Shown: piece after piece, positions 1 to 12,780 of the stretch | Layout of the letters: each line of letters opens with the position of its first letter | Numbering within the stretch: the first letter of the stretch is position 1 | Origin: Tetrahymena elliotti 4EA | Lineage: Eukaryota; Ciliophora; Oligohymenophorea; Hymenostomatida; Tetrahymenidae | DNA: 64,000 nucleotides | Direction of reading: 5' to 3' | NCBI GenBank assembly: GCA_000231825.2 | Contig: JH720338.1 | Location: forward strand, 100,284 to 164,283 | Program-made: the position numbers and the translations under genes | Notes under the pieces: generated by a model | Told to the model about the DNA's origin: nothing | Databases searched by the model: none | What the model saw: the letters and a program-made list of their open reading frames with translations, nothing else

Positions 1-1055
1 TTAGAAAAGTGCCAAAATATCAGTTCTTTGAATCTCAATCTTGGGTAATTATGTTAAATACTGATTTGATTAGGTTTTTTAAGCCATTAATTAGGTTCAA
101 AAGAAAGAAAGTAAATAATAAAAGATATTTTTCCTAATTTGTTTATTTCTTACTTTTTCTTCTTTACAGTTTATTTTCAAGACAAATTAAAACAAATTTG
201 TTATTTTCTAAATAGTTTTAATCATCTTAAAGGAGAAGGAGCAAATAATATTGGAATGAGTTTGGAAAAGTGTAAAAATATCCATTCTTTGAGTCTTGAT
301 TATTTGTAATTTTGTTAAATACTCATTCAATTAGGTTTTTAAGTGCAAAAGAAAGAAAGTAAATAAAAAATGAAGTAGATAAAAGATATGTTTGATTAAA
401 TAATATTTATTTATTAATCAAACAACCAACCAATTTATTCATTTCTTAATTCCTTTATTCTTACCTTTTCTTCTCAATTACTTTTTATTTTCAAAATAAA
501 TTAAAAAAAATTTGTTATTTTCTGAGTAGTTTTAATTATCTTGGCATAAAGGCAGCAAAAAATATTGGAACAGGTTTAGAAAAGTGCCAAAATATTAGAG
601 AATTGACTCTCTATCTTAAGTAATTTTTTTAATACTGATTTAAATATAAAAGAACGAATTATTAATTAAATAATAAACCAATTTAAAAATTCATATGTTT
701 ATTCCTTAATTTTTTAATTTCAATTTTATTATCATTACCCAAACAAATTTAAATGAATTTATTATTTTCTGAGTAGTTTTAATAATCTTCAAGCAGAAGG
801 AGCAAAAAATATTGGAATGAGTTTAGAAAAGTGCCAAAATATTATTTCTTTGAAAATTTATCTTAGGTAATATTTTAATTCTGATTTAGTTGAGTTATTA
901 TTAAATAATAAATTTTCTATTAAATTATTTCTTATTTTTATATAGTATTTATATTTTTACAATGTTTTAAAAGTGAGAATAAAATTAGTGAAACAGGTAG
1001 ATTAGGATTAAGATCACAACTTTTTAAGAAAAAAAAATTAGTTAATTTAAAATAT
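1..1055 (+). pseudogene. LRR exon array, ciliate type (partial, possibly decayed)
   Basis: Four diverged copies of one unit begin near 1, 250, 560 and 800, spaced about 250-310 bp. Each carries a short coding block reading roughly G-A-x-N-I-G-M-S-L-E-K-C-x-N-I, followed by a leucine-rich strand. This is the ribonuclease-inhibitor-like leucine-rich repeat typical of large Tetrahymena LRR families. Blocks are followed by GTAA sequences and T-rich tracts ending in TAG, so each repeat may be its own exon with an intron in the repeated unit. A last block near 970-1050 reads like the related motif N-K-I-S-E-T-G-x-L-G-L. The array runs off the left edge, so the gene start is not visible. I could not assemble an intact frame across all units. 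It may be the 3' end of a real gene or a decaying one. Confidence 0.55.
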
Positions 1056-1590
1056 TTTATTTGAAATACTTTTGATACTCATACAAAGACCCAAATTAGT
1101 GATTTAAATGACTAAAAGAATAATATTAATAACTATTTTTTTGAAAATTTGTAATATTTACTTAACAATAATAAATATAGTGCCTTCAAATTTATTTTTT
1201 TATCATGTATTTATTAGATTACTAAAATTTTTTATTTATTTTAACAAAAATTTGTCATAAAAAATATTAAAACTATTAAATTATTTATAAAAATACTATT
1301 TTGATATATTCAAGATTTTTTTTAGTTGATATTATAACAGTTTGATTTTTTTGATATTCTTGAAATTCGTAATTTCGTACTTTTCGTCTTTTGCACTTTT
1401 TAGTATTTTTTAGATATTTACCATTTATGAGGGATAATTTAAAAAGCAATCCTTGCACTTTTAAAAAATTACCCTATTCAAGATTCGGGATGCATTGCTC
1501 ATTACTTTTAATTGATTAATTTAGATATTATTAAACAAAATAAAGGTAGATTTTAATTTTTTTGAATTAAATTGGTATTATAATATTAAA
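1056..1590. other. AT-rich spacer, nothing recognised
   Basis: Very AT-rich sequence between the LRR array and the first transposase remnant. I see no conserved protein in either strand and no clear terminal inverted repeat. Confidence 0.4.
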
Positions 1591-2640
1591 AATGTAAAGG
1601 TATTGAGAATTTGCTATCTAAATCCAGATCAATAGTCACCAACTCAGTTGCTAATTAAGAATCAAAAGAGGCTCAAGCAATTTTTAATATAAGAAATTTC
1701 AACTAGATGCAGCTCTACCTTTAATATGATTAAGGGAATTTTAGAACAAGAGAATTCTTTAAGATAAAGTACTTTTTCAGCTTAAAAATTAAACAAGCAA
1801 GAAATAAACTAATTAAAGTAACTTAAGAGTGTTTTAAAATATTTTAAAGCCCCCAGATAAATTGTAAGAAGATAATTAATCTAATTCGATTATGATAGTT
1901 GCTATCGATTTAATGTAGAAAGGTGTAAATAACTTGAAAGAAAATAAATTAGCATCTGAATCTATTTAGACCAATATAACATAACTAATTAAATAATATT
2001 TAATCAAGGTTTTAAGAAGGTAAATAAATATCAGCAAGAATTTCTACATTAAATTTAGAAAATAGTATACCTTATATTTTAGCATGTTGCTAATATCCTA
2101 GGTATAAATTTGCTGGAAGGTTTTAATAGTATGATTTTAAACTTATTAACATGGAAGTTTTAGAAAAATAGAAATATTCAGAGGAAAAAGAAATGAATTA
2201 GACAATTTGAATGTCCATACTTAAAAGCTTTTACTTGTAAAATTAAGGGCATAAAATAGTTGAAACAGATTAATGAAAATAATGAGAGAATTGAAACAGA
2301 AGAAGAAAAATTAATAATACAAATATCAAAAAATTTATTGATTTTTACTAAAAAACACCAATTCTACCACCATTAGCCAGTGTCTTTTAATATTGGAAAT
2401 AATAATAAAGAATAAACAATGCCTAATCTGCTTATTTTTGCTTAAAAATACTTTCTACCTCCAACAACTGTATCATCTGAAAGATTTTTTAGTTTAGTTG
2501 GGAATACTACTTCTAAAAAAAGAAATAGAATAAATTAAAGCTTTCAAAGACTAAAATGTTGATATTTCTAAAAACAACAAATAATCAATAAAAATAAAGA
2601 TATTAAATTATTGGTATTAAAAATTGAAGGTTTGTATTTT
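1591..2640 (+). pseudogene. hAT-family transposase remnant (C-terminal two thirds)
   Basis: Several hAT transposase landmarks occur in the right order on the plus strand but in different frames. Near 1690-1740 is a block reading STRCSSTFNMIKGILEQ, matching the TRW-S-T-x-M-L region. Near 2085-2115 is Y-P-R-Y-K-F, matching the L-D-P-R-Y-K motif. Near 2460-2530 is S-S-E-R-F-F-S-L-V-G-N, the core of the hAT dimerisation domain, followed by the usual K-R-N-R-I. The final helix (M-L-I-F-L-K) is reached only after a one-base frame change near 2560. At least one more frame change occurs around 1870-1890. The element is therefore dead. The BED zinc finger and N-terminal catalytic part were not found, and I could not identify terminal inverted repeats or target duplications. 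Confidence 0.75.
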
Positions 2641-3585
2641 ATTTAATAATTTATGTAAAAATTAAATTAAGAATATATAGAAAAAAAAATGATTTAGATC
2701 CATATTTCCATCAAATTATCGAAATCGAAGAAAATCAAAAACTTATATGGAAATAACCCTGATTTATAAATACCATTAAAATATCAAATTTTTAAACAAT
2801 TTTTTTAAAAAGAAAATAAAATGTCTCTCTAAGTTTCTTCTCTCTCAATATTTAGAACTTGAAATTTCCTTACGGATTTGATCTTTATGTATTTCTTTGC
2901 CAGTCTTAAACTACTCCATATGGCAATACAAAAATAGTCTTGATCTAAAGTATTTCAATTTTGAGTATGATTTACTTACTTGCTACTTTCTGCTATAAAA
3001 TATAAAAGAGATTCCAGTAACAAACACACTGATATACCAATTACTGGGAAGAGCCTCATTCCTGCAGAATAAATGATATAACTTTCATAAAAAAAATAAG
3101 AAAATAGTAAAAGAAAACAAATAAATCTGATTGATGATTTAAGAAATAGACGAGTCATTTACATTAAAATAAGTATTGTAATAATAAATTTCTGATAATT
3201 TATGATATTAAGCTATATTCAAAGCAGAGATGTAAAAGAATATACTATTACTCTTATATTTTGAAGAATAAGAAGAGAATAACTAATTTTCTTCTATTCT
3301 AAGACTTTTAAAAAACTATTTTTAAATATTCATTATTGAATTAAAAAAAAATATTATCCTTCTATAATAAATTAAAATTACTTTCATGAAAATTTTTCTT
3401 TTTTTAGTTTATCCAAATTTACTTTCGCAGCATTTAAATTATTTCATTTTTAAAAAAGAATAATTTTTATTTTTTATTATTATAAATATAATATTCTCTA
3501 TTCTAATCTAAATTTTTATTAAATTTCTTAACAAAAAAATTAATTTATAATTTACTTTTCATTCGATTTTCAATTTAATGTTATT
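2641..3585. other. Spacer between two hAT remnants
   Basis: AT-rich sequence with scattered stops in all frames. The two transposase tails flank it and point inward, so it may hold degenerate 3' ends of both elements. No gene is recognisable. Confidence 0.4.
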
Positions 3586-3860
3586 TTTGTTCTTTGAAAT
3601 ATTTTAAGTATTTCACTTTCATTTAAAAACCCACTCTCTAAGTTTTCTTTCAAAAATGAAAAGATTTCAATAATTTCTCTTTGAGATCTATTTTTCATTT
3701 TATTTACTATATGACCCATTCTACTGAAATTCCTTTCACTTTGAGCCGAGCTCCCTGGAATAGAAAAAATGAGTCTAGTGATTTTTGAAAGAAGAGGTAA
3801 ATTTGATTGGTTTATTTTCCAGAAATATAATAAATTCTATTAAATACATAGTATTCGAAA
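3586..3860 (-). pseudogene. Second hAT transposase remnant, dimerisation domain
   Basis: On the minus strand, positions about 3830 to 3600 read W-K-I-N-Q-S-N-L-P-L-L-S-K-I, then S-I-P-G-S-S-A-Q-S-E-R-N-F-S-R-M-G. This is the canonical end of a hAT transposase (W-x-x-N-x-x-x-F-P-x-L-S, then S-S-A-x-x-E-R-x-F-S). The sequence differs clearly from the remnant at 1591-2640, so it is a different hAT lineage rather than a copy. Upstream (higher coordinates) an F-E-Y-Y block sits in another frame, indicating a frameshift. Only about 80 residues survive. Confidence 0.75.
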
Positions 3861-5454
3861 ATTATCTAAATTTTTCTAAATTCTGTTTAAATACTATTTT
3901 TTGAATTACATTTACCACAACATTCTACATTAGAATACTCTATTCTTTGAAATATTAATTTCCTGAATAATATTGTTTGAATAAATACATAATTATCAAA
4001 ATGAATAAACTTGTAAACAATTCTATTCTAATTTATTCATTTGCTTGCTAAATTAATTTTTTTATGTTTATAATTTATAAAAAATCTAAATTAATTTATA
4101 TTTAAATATTCAAGAAAAAAAATCTATGTAAAATAATTTTGTACCATTATTTTTTTATTGTATGGTGCACAAATAAACAATTAAAATAATAAATGTACAA
4201 TTATTATTTACTATTATTTTTTTATTGTATAGTATAAAAAAGTAAAACAAGTTGTGTATAATTTCTTTGTTGTCTAATAAACTTGCTTCCTTCTATATTA
4301 TTTATTATGTTTTATTACTTGATATTGTATAAAATATTTTTTAAAAAGACATATTAATTAAAAAATAAAATGAAAATATAAGTATATTTTCTTGGTAAAA
4401 AGTAATATTTTTTTAAAGAAATGATGCAAGAATATCAGTCATTATGGCCTTACCTTCTTATTTAAAAGGAATTTCTTAGGTTAATTAATTTTTACTTTAT
4501 TTACTATTGATCTTTATCTTGATAAATAGATTATTTCATTTTTTGTTCTTGAATAGTTTTTTTTTTATTATTATTAGAATAAATTGTTATTCCTTATTAT
4601 TAAAAATCAATTTATTGAACTTATTAATGAGTTTTGTTTCTTCATTTTTAAAAACCTAAATAGGTTTTATCAAAATATCTAAGCAAAGCAGTCACTTCTG
4701 TAAAAGGAAATATAATTTATTAAAAAGCATTTAAATTTGTATTTTCAATACAATTTAATAGAGGCAAAATATCTATAAACAGATTTTTTAAAAGCTATAA
4801 AAGAAACTTTTGTTACATTACTCTTTGGAGATTTCTCACTATTGATTTTCTTTTTTTTTATGTTCTTTAGATTAATTATCAACCAAATATATTTATTTAT
4901 TGAGGAATTTTATATTTTTAACATTATTGTTTTTATGATAGAAGATTTTTATTCTAGTAAATTTTTTATCAATTTCTCTTTCTATTCTAGATATTTTCTG
5001 ATTTATTAATATGTCAGAATGGATTTGCAGAAATCAAATTATATGAACGACTAGAGTTTGCAAAATTTTTTATGAAAATAAATAAAAATAAAAATTAAAA
5101 ATAGATATGGGCTTAGCATAAGTACTCCATAAGTACTTGTACATATTTTACGTTACCAAAAATACCAAAAATCAGAAACAAAAAAATATATTCCTTCTAT
5201 AAAAATTTGACTAGGAGTTAAATCAGAATATTAAGGTTGAAGCAATCCAAAAAATCAAAATATAGCTAAACACCATTGAAAAATCTAGCGATTTGACATT
5301 ACTTTAGAAATAAAATGTACTCGGATTAGATTTAAATAAAAATTGATGATTTTTTAAAATATTTGAGCATACAAATTTAACATGTAATAAAAAAACAAGA
5401 TAGATAAACAAATTTCATTTAAACGAAATGAAATAAATAAAAAATGAGAATTAA
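3861..5454. other. AT-rich spacer, no gene seen
   Basis: About 1.6 kb of low-complexity AT-rich DNA with poly-T and poly-A runs. I found no conserved coding block. It ends at the stop codon of the minus-strand kinase gene. Confidence 0.4.
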
Positions 5455-8400
5455 TCAGATATTCTATTTTTGAGTTTAATTTTAATCAGCTAAAATTTTC
5501 TTGCAAGTTTCATATTATTTGTTGAACTTAATGGTTGTTGAATGGCTTTAGGAATACAAAACTGGTATGATATTTTCAAAGTTTCGATAGAATTTAAGAG
5601 CTTAAAGATTATTCCCAAAGCCATTAAAGCAAATTAGAATTCTATCAATACAAGTAATCATATCTTAATGAGTTTAATTGTTTTCATAGTATTTCAAATC
5701 TTTCATAGTATTTAAAGCTTGTTCATAGTAAATAATAGCAATTTAGAATTACTTGAGTTAGTGTTAGGCCATTCCCAAACTACTTTAAACAATAGCTACA
5801 TACTAATTAGGGTATGAAAATATTTTTTTCATAATAGGAAGAGTTTTTTAATAATAAATAATAGATTCTTCATATTAACCATTTTCAAACATGATAAAAG
5901 CTTAGTAATTTTAAACCATTACATATTCTTCAGTTTCTTCCAATTCTAAGTTTTCTAGAATCGAAATTAATTCAGCATTTTTCAAAAACTTTTCATCTTC
6001 TGATTCTAAGTATGATGAATATTTGAATCCCATTTTAATGTTTTTTAAGATATCTGCTTTAGATTTTTCATCTGTAATTGCTTTAAACTAAACAGTTTCA
6101 ATTATAATGTCAATAAATTTATGATAAAAAGAATCTTAGGTTTAGTCTTGATAAACAATAGAACTTAATAAATAACGAAGACAATTATTAAATAATTCGT
6201 CATCATAATCAGTTGTTTATGCAAATGATTTAAGAAGCTTGGTGAAGTAATATTCGCTTTCTTTAAAGTTTTCTTCCTCAAAATTAAAATAACCTAAGGT
6301 GTGTAAAGAAACATAGATTTGTTTTTTTTAATCTTATTCTAATCCATTTATATCTTTATCTTTGAGGGAGTCTAAAAATTTTTTTAAATAGGTTGTAGAT
6401 TCTTCTTTGTCATAGGTTTCTTCCTAGCAGTAGCAAATACCAAGATAATGTAAACAATTAGGATAATATAGCTTATAAAAATTAGTTTCTTTTTGAATAT
6501 CATTTTTAAGGAATTGCAATAACTCTGTAAAATAAATAATTGCATTCATATATTTCTTTTTCTGAAAGTTATAATAACCAACATGGAAGAGAGTTTGTAT
6601 TTTAATAAAATTATTATTTACAAAATCTTTTTAATAAATGTTTTATTCAAAGATTTGTAGTAATTCCATAAAGATCTAATTGGCTTACTCAAATTTACTT
6701 TACTTATGATAGCATTCTCCAATTTTGAATTTATAAATAATAAATAAATTCGATTTAATTTTGTTTTCTTTTGAATTTTCTATTTCTCTTGATAATTCAT
6801 GTTCAAAGAATGTTATTGCTTTATTATACTATTTTAAATTAAAAAATTAAACACCAAAGGTGCTATATTATTTCTCAAATTATTTATCTAATTGCAACTG
6901 GTGTGAAGCTTATCTTATAAACTACATATTGCCTTAGACAACTTCATCCATCTCCCATTCAGAAAATATATTTGTTAAATTTAGAAGAGAGTTCAAATAG
7001 TAATATCCATGATAAACAATAAGATCACCATCCTGTTAATCGTCTGATTCAGAAAATTAGACATACTATTTGTAATAATAAGCATACAACTTTAAAGAAA
7101 AGTAAAATGATTTATTTATGTCTTTATGGTAATATTCTGAAGCTAAAATTTTAAAGATATTCTAGTCTTATTTAGAATCTTCTAAATCTTCAATATATTT
7201 TATATATTTTGATAAATTTATGCTTTTATATAATTATTTTTGTAATAATTATATGGCATCCAGGAGATGATCTATATTGTTGTGGTTAGTTTTTTCTGAG
7301 ATTTTCAAGAGTAGCTAGCCTATAAAAAAGCAATCTTCATCTTCATTGTTCTAAAAGTAGCATTCTGCTAAATCGCTTAAAGAAGAAAAATAACCATGAA
7401 GAATATCTATATTTTAAGGAAGCTAGAGTTGTTATTGATTTTAATTTTCTCCCTCATTCAATAAGAATAAGTCTTTGGATATTTTATTCCATATTTCACT
7501 TAATATCTATTGCTTTGATTTATTTTAAATTAACAAAATGTATCCATCTTATTAATAAAACTTTATCTATAACAAAATAAAATGATACTTGATCTACTAA
7601 TCTAAGTAGAATCTTGTTTCTTTTTCTATTGACATTTGCTAACCTTCTAGTTATTTTTTAATCTTTCCAGCAAGCTTCTCAATAAAACTTTTATAATTGT
7701 TTTCTATAACTAAATCACACAATAAAGCAAAAATATCAATGCATTCTTTTCTCTTTTCTTAAGATTCTTGGATCATATTATTGAATATAATTTGGTTCAA
7801 ATCTTTTATGAATTTTGTTTAGACTCCTCCTTATTTTTCATAGAACTCTAATATCTATTGAATAGTTCTGCCTAATTAATATATATCTGCCTTGTAATTT
7901 GTAAAATATTCTTCTATCAATTACTCAGGAGCACAATACTTCATAGTGAAACCTTTATTCTCAGCAAGACCATCTAAGAATTTACTAGAACAACCAAAAT
8001 CTGAAAAAACGTAATTTCCATCTTTATTAACTAGAATATTATCTGGTTTAATGTCTTAATGAAGTATATTGTGTGATCTCATATCGATTAATCCTTGCAC
8101 TAAATCAAACACAATTTAGCATATTTCGAGTTCATTAAAATTAGTATAGCCATTCCTCTTTCCTCTCAGTACTTCGGTGAGACTTTGAGAGCATTTTTCT
8201 ACAATAAAAACACCTGTGTTGATATCTTCAAAATAGATTGAGTCATAATATTCAATAATATTGTTTGCTTTTTTAAATTTTTTAACAAGCTCATATTCTT
8301 CCTTAATATAATTGAAAGTATCTTCGTCAGAAGAAGTAATTCTAATGACATATTCTGTATCTTAGCCTTGATCATTTATATATTTTCCAATAAGAATATC

Positions 8401-10045
8401 TGCTTATCCTCCAGATGTTAAATACTTGATTATTTAATATTTTCTTCTGTAAACTCCAACAAAGATTTGTTCTATATTTTTCTTATCAGTGCATCTTACT
8501 TAGTTTTTGATGTGTTAAATCAAACCATAATTTTTTACAAGAATATCTTCATCAGAAATGTTTTATTCAATGTATTTTTTCTAAAGCTCATTTTGGAATA
8601 CTTAAATGTGTTATGTAATATTTTCAGTTTGCTTATGCTCATTTAATTATTGCAAATAATTTTCTAATTCTTCAACTTATATTTTTTAAGACTGTCTCTG
8701 TAAATTTTTAAGAATATCTTTTGATAGAAGTTTTGCAAAATTTATTGTAGAATTTTGAACTGCATAAACAGACTTACCCTTATCAACAAATATTACTTCA
8801 TCTTTTTTAATATAAGTTTCCTCTTTTAAGATATCTATGTCTTACCTATTTTCTTAAACTTTATCATAAAATCTTTGATCATTTAACTAAATAGATTCAC
8901 TTTTATCATTCAATATGATTTGATTACTTTGCTTTTCATTTTATCTTGTTTTGCTAAGATTATTTTATTATTCAGTTAGTAATTATTTAGAACATTATGA
9001 TTATTAGTCAAGAGAATTCATTTATTATTTGGATGAATTAGATGATATGATAGGTAAACTCAAAGTATCATTTGAAGAAGTAAATATTTCTTTTGACTAT
9101 GAAGATAAATTTGCAGAATTAGAATCTAATTAAGATGAATTCTTTCCACTTGAATTTGAAATAGGATTTACATAGCTATTGCTTAGTAATTCAACATGAG
9201 ATGAAGTTTTTAAAGATACTAAATGCCCATTTTACTCAACTTCCTCACTTGTTTCAACTTAAATTATTTGATTATTATATAAATTATCCACTTAAGCAAC
9301 CTCTTGCTATAATTTATTGCTTTGACTTGATAATCCTTTTGTAGATTTTTTATGGATAGTAGTATTAGAAATTTTGTCTTGAGAATTCTATTCATCATAT
9401 GCTAAATTTTAAGACAACTAATTTTTAGATTAAGCAGAGCTTGCTTTACAAAAAGTAATATCAGAAATATCACTATTCTAATTTATTGATGAACTCTCTT
9501 AACTTTTAGATCCTCTAGAAATAGTGTTATCTTATTAAGAGAGCATAGCTATATTTGTATATAATTCATGCTATCTAATATATTTCTTATTACCTGATTC
9601 ATCTATCTTCTTATTCAAAACTGAGTTGACTAATTAAAACTTACTCATATTCGATTTTTTCTTACTATTTAGTATCTCATTCATTTCAATGATTAAGTTC
9701 AATTTTCCTAAATTTAAAAGCCAAGGTAAAATAAATAAATGAATAAAAATGATCGATAGATAGAAAATAATATCAAATCAATTTTGATAAATACTAAATA
9801 AAATGTTTTTCTCTCCATTTTTAAGATTAGTTTGATTTTTAAAATGAAAATTTTTAACAATTTATTGCTTTATCTTTTTTTACATTTCTATAATTACTTA
9901 TTCAAGTATTTTTTTTAATACTTCTACTTAAATATTATTTACCTTGATCATCTATTTGGGCACGATTATTTTAATTGCTAAATTCTGATTAACTTTCTTC
10001 CTCACTTTGACATAATTCAGCTAAACCAAAAGTTTATTTAGACAT
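5455..10045 (-). CDS. Protein kinase with C-terminal TPR array; altered catalytic residues
   Basis: Two exons, 10045-9943 and 9707-5455, joined by a 235-nt GTAA..TAG intron with matching phase, encode about 1451 residues ending at a TGA. An N/Q/S-rich N-terminal region of about 400 residues is followed by a kinase domain at about 460-680. That domain has a loop S-G-G-Q-A-D (466-470), H-Q-D-I-K-P-D-N (584-591), S-D-F-G (603-606) and an A-P-E motif. Two usual residues differ: the beta-3 VAIK lysine position reads V-I-R-I (Arg490), and the HRD arginine is Gln585, encoded by TAA. HQD-type loops still keep the catalytic aspartate; the missing lysine is the stronger hint of altered activity. The remaining about 750 residues are helical repeats of TPR type, for example a block with G-M-A-Q near residue 1360 followed by Y-Y-E-Q-A-L. 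This suggests a scaffold or regulatory kinase. A downstream ATG at 9684 is in frame, but the first exon gives a longer clean model. Confidence 0.8.
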
Positions 10046-10553
10046 ATTTTTATTAATCTAAAGTTGTATATTTTTATTTTAAGTAATTTTTATTGTCTTT
10101 CAAATTTATTATCATTATTTGTTCTTTCTGTGTTAGTTACTTAAACTTAATATTTTAATTAGAAAAAAATCTTTGAGATCAAATAAATCACTCAACAAAT
10201 ACCATAAACAGGATGCTCTGGCAAAAATTTGATTATAAAGTGACATTTACATAAATTAATTAAAGAATATTAAGTCAAAGCATATCATATTATTGAAACA
10301 TAATTATTATTTAAAATACAAAAAGTTTGCTTTCATGATAATAATTTTTTTTAATACATTATGCTAACTATTTTATAATTTCCTAATTGATCACTCACTC
10401 ACTACACAAAACAAAAAAATAATTTAACATAAATTTCTCATATGACAAGAGGTATTTCTGATAACTTAGAAAATTAATTTTATTAATTAGAAATATCAAA
10501 ATTTATAAATTATTGTAAGTGTGTTTACAAATAAATATAGACTTTAATTAAAC
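10046..10553. promoter_or_regulatory. Intergenic region upstream of the TPR kinase
   Basis: About 500 bp between the stop codon of the secreted-protein gene and the start of the kinase gene, both on the minus strand. It should hold the kinase promoter and the 3' end of the upstream gene. No distinct motif was recognised. Confidence 0.4.
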
Positions 10554-11979
10554 TCAACGAACACTTAAAATAATGTCATCAATTGCATAACTTGCATCAC
10601 AAGAATCTTTTTTTAATTCCGATCCAAAAGTAACTTCTATTTCATTTTCACTGCTTAAGAGAATCTTTTCAAATTTACTTTTAATTAAGAATGGACAATA
10701 AGATAAATATGATTTAGTTTTTAAAAATTTACATATTAATTTAATCAAATTAATCATTTCCACAAACAGATATTCCTCTTGAATTATCTATACTTTTACT
10801 CCAAACTGCATTTAAATATTAACATTTATTCATCTTAAATATTGAAATGTAATTAAAATTATCTTACTCTTTTTGCCATTAACCTAAACATAAAGCTTTT
10901 CACCTTCCCAATTATCAAAAGCATGAAGAGTACCACTCAATTTTATCTGACTATGTTCTGGTAAATCTTTAAAAACTTTTGTAATTTATTAAGAGGAAAC
11001 CTTGCAGTAACCTCCATTAAAATTATTCTAAATAAGATTTTAGCAGCTATTTTTCTAGAGTAAACTCCACTCTCCACTTTTATGAGCACTATGAGATTCA
11101 AAATCTTCATGCTCAATCAATTACCATTAAGTTTATCCTAATTATTTATTTATTTAATACTGTTAATGCGATTTAATTTAAACAAAAAAACAATTAATAT
11201 AAAATGTTAAAATAAAATGAAAAACTGTTAATGATTAAGTTAAATTCCAAACAAAGTAATGAATACCATTGACTTTAAGAGCAGCAATATTTGCTTTATC
11301 ACCAGCAGAAAGCTTCTTGGTGACGATTTTACCCTGAATGATGATAGAATCTTCAGAGTTTAAAGAATGAATAGAATTTATATATAAATCTTGTGTTTCT
11401 ATGTGAGTAGATTCAGTAGTTTTACTATATAGGTTTTCAGATATCTATTTTTTAATACAAAGTAATATGAATATAACATTATTAATGCAAGTATTATATT
11501 GAGAGAAATTACAAAAATATTATCTTTTGCAGTAATTTTATCAATTTTAGAATCTTTTTTAACAATCAATTATCCTTAAATGAGAGTATCTTTATTCATA
11601 TTAACTATTTTAGTACCTTTATCATTAAAATAATTATTATTAAAATGAATCTAATGTATTTTTTAACTAAAAACACTCTACCTGTTTCTTAAGCAGAGTC
11701 AGCCTCCTATCTTATTTCAACTAGCTATTTTTTCAATTATTTTAATACAGTAAGATTTCCTAATTTTATTCTACTATTGAATGCATCATTTATGATAATT
11801 GCCACTATTTCATACTTCAAATTAGAATATTTATAATTTGTAAAAAAGTTACATGCTTTGATAGACCCGCTAAGCTTACTTAATTTTTAACTTGGATTTT
11901 ATACTGCTTGAACATCTACAAAGCACAATAGCGCAAAAATTACAAAAATCTTTACAATAAATATTGTGCTAATTTTCAT
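10554..11979 (-). CDS. Secreted ciliate protein with C-terminal beta-sandwich-like module
   Basis: Six exons (11979-11682, 11604-11513, 11444-11267, 11137-10868, 10805-10733, 10677-10554) give exactly 344 codons plus TGA. Introns are 77, 68, 129, 62 and 55 nt, all GT..AG with consistent phase. The protein opens with a strongly hydrophobic signal peptide (about residues 1-25, ending near V-Q-A). Residues 100-190 hold two similar blocks, I-Q-G-Q-L-I-V-K-K and I-Q-G-K-I-V-T-K-K, suggesting an internal duplication. From about 190 on it matches a module seen in many ciliate surface proteins: W-x-L-I-E-H, E-W-S-L-L, D-N-W-E-G-E, I-S-V-C-G-N-D and a final Y-A-I-D-D-I-I-L-S-V-R. The module's function is not known to me; extracellular binding is an inference. 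No transmembrane segment follows it, so the product is probably secreted. Confidence 0.75.
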
Positions 11980-12780
11980 ATCAACTTAATAGTGATTTTT
12001 GTTTTTGTTAATAATTCTATTAGTATTTGTTATTTTTTGTGATTTATCGTTTTTAATAGTTTTAACAAGAAAGTATTGTATATATAAATTAATTAGTAAC
12101 TATTAAATTTTAATTTATATATTAGCTTTTGGTGCATAAACATGATTTTGATCAAATAATTAAATATTACAAATGTCTATGTTTGCTAAAAACGAATTAA
12201 TTTTTAATTCTTCATTTTCAACAATTCATTTTTAAAAATAAATTTGGATAAAATTAATCTTATTAAATCACTAAAAAATATAAAACAATTTATTTTATTC
12301 AACTCCTATTAAATTTAACAATTTGAAAATCTAATAATACCTTATGCTGTATTGAAAATTAATTTATAAACGAGTAAACAAAAATAGATAGTTCAGTTCA
12401 AAGATTAATTTAAAATAAATAAAATAATTTCTCGAAGAATTTGTTTTAAATTTTTAACTTTCATTCATTTTAAAATTTAAATTTGACTTTATTATTTTGA
12501 AAACTATCTATTAAACATTCAAAAAAATATTAAATAAATACTTGCTCCTTTGCTTATTTATTATTTCATATAAACAGAAACCTCAATTTAAATTCGATTA
12601 ACTTCTTTTAAAATAAACGAATATTTTTTTATTGCCAATACTTATTTTATATTAAATTTTAAGATTGAATTTAGAAATTTGTAAAAAGTTGATTGATTCT
12701 ATATTGAAAATTATCTGAATTTATGAATGAGTGAGTATAGAAAAAAAGATATTAAAAACATTAATTTAAAAGAATTTAAA
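11980..12780. other. AT-rich upstream region, no gene seen
   Basis: About 800 bp upstream of the secreted-protein gene, with homopolymer runs and no conserved coding block. It presumably includes that gene's promoter. Confidence 0.35.
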
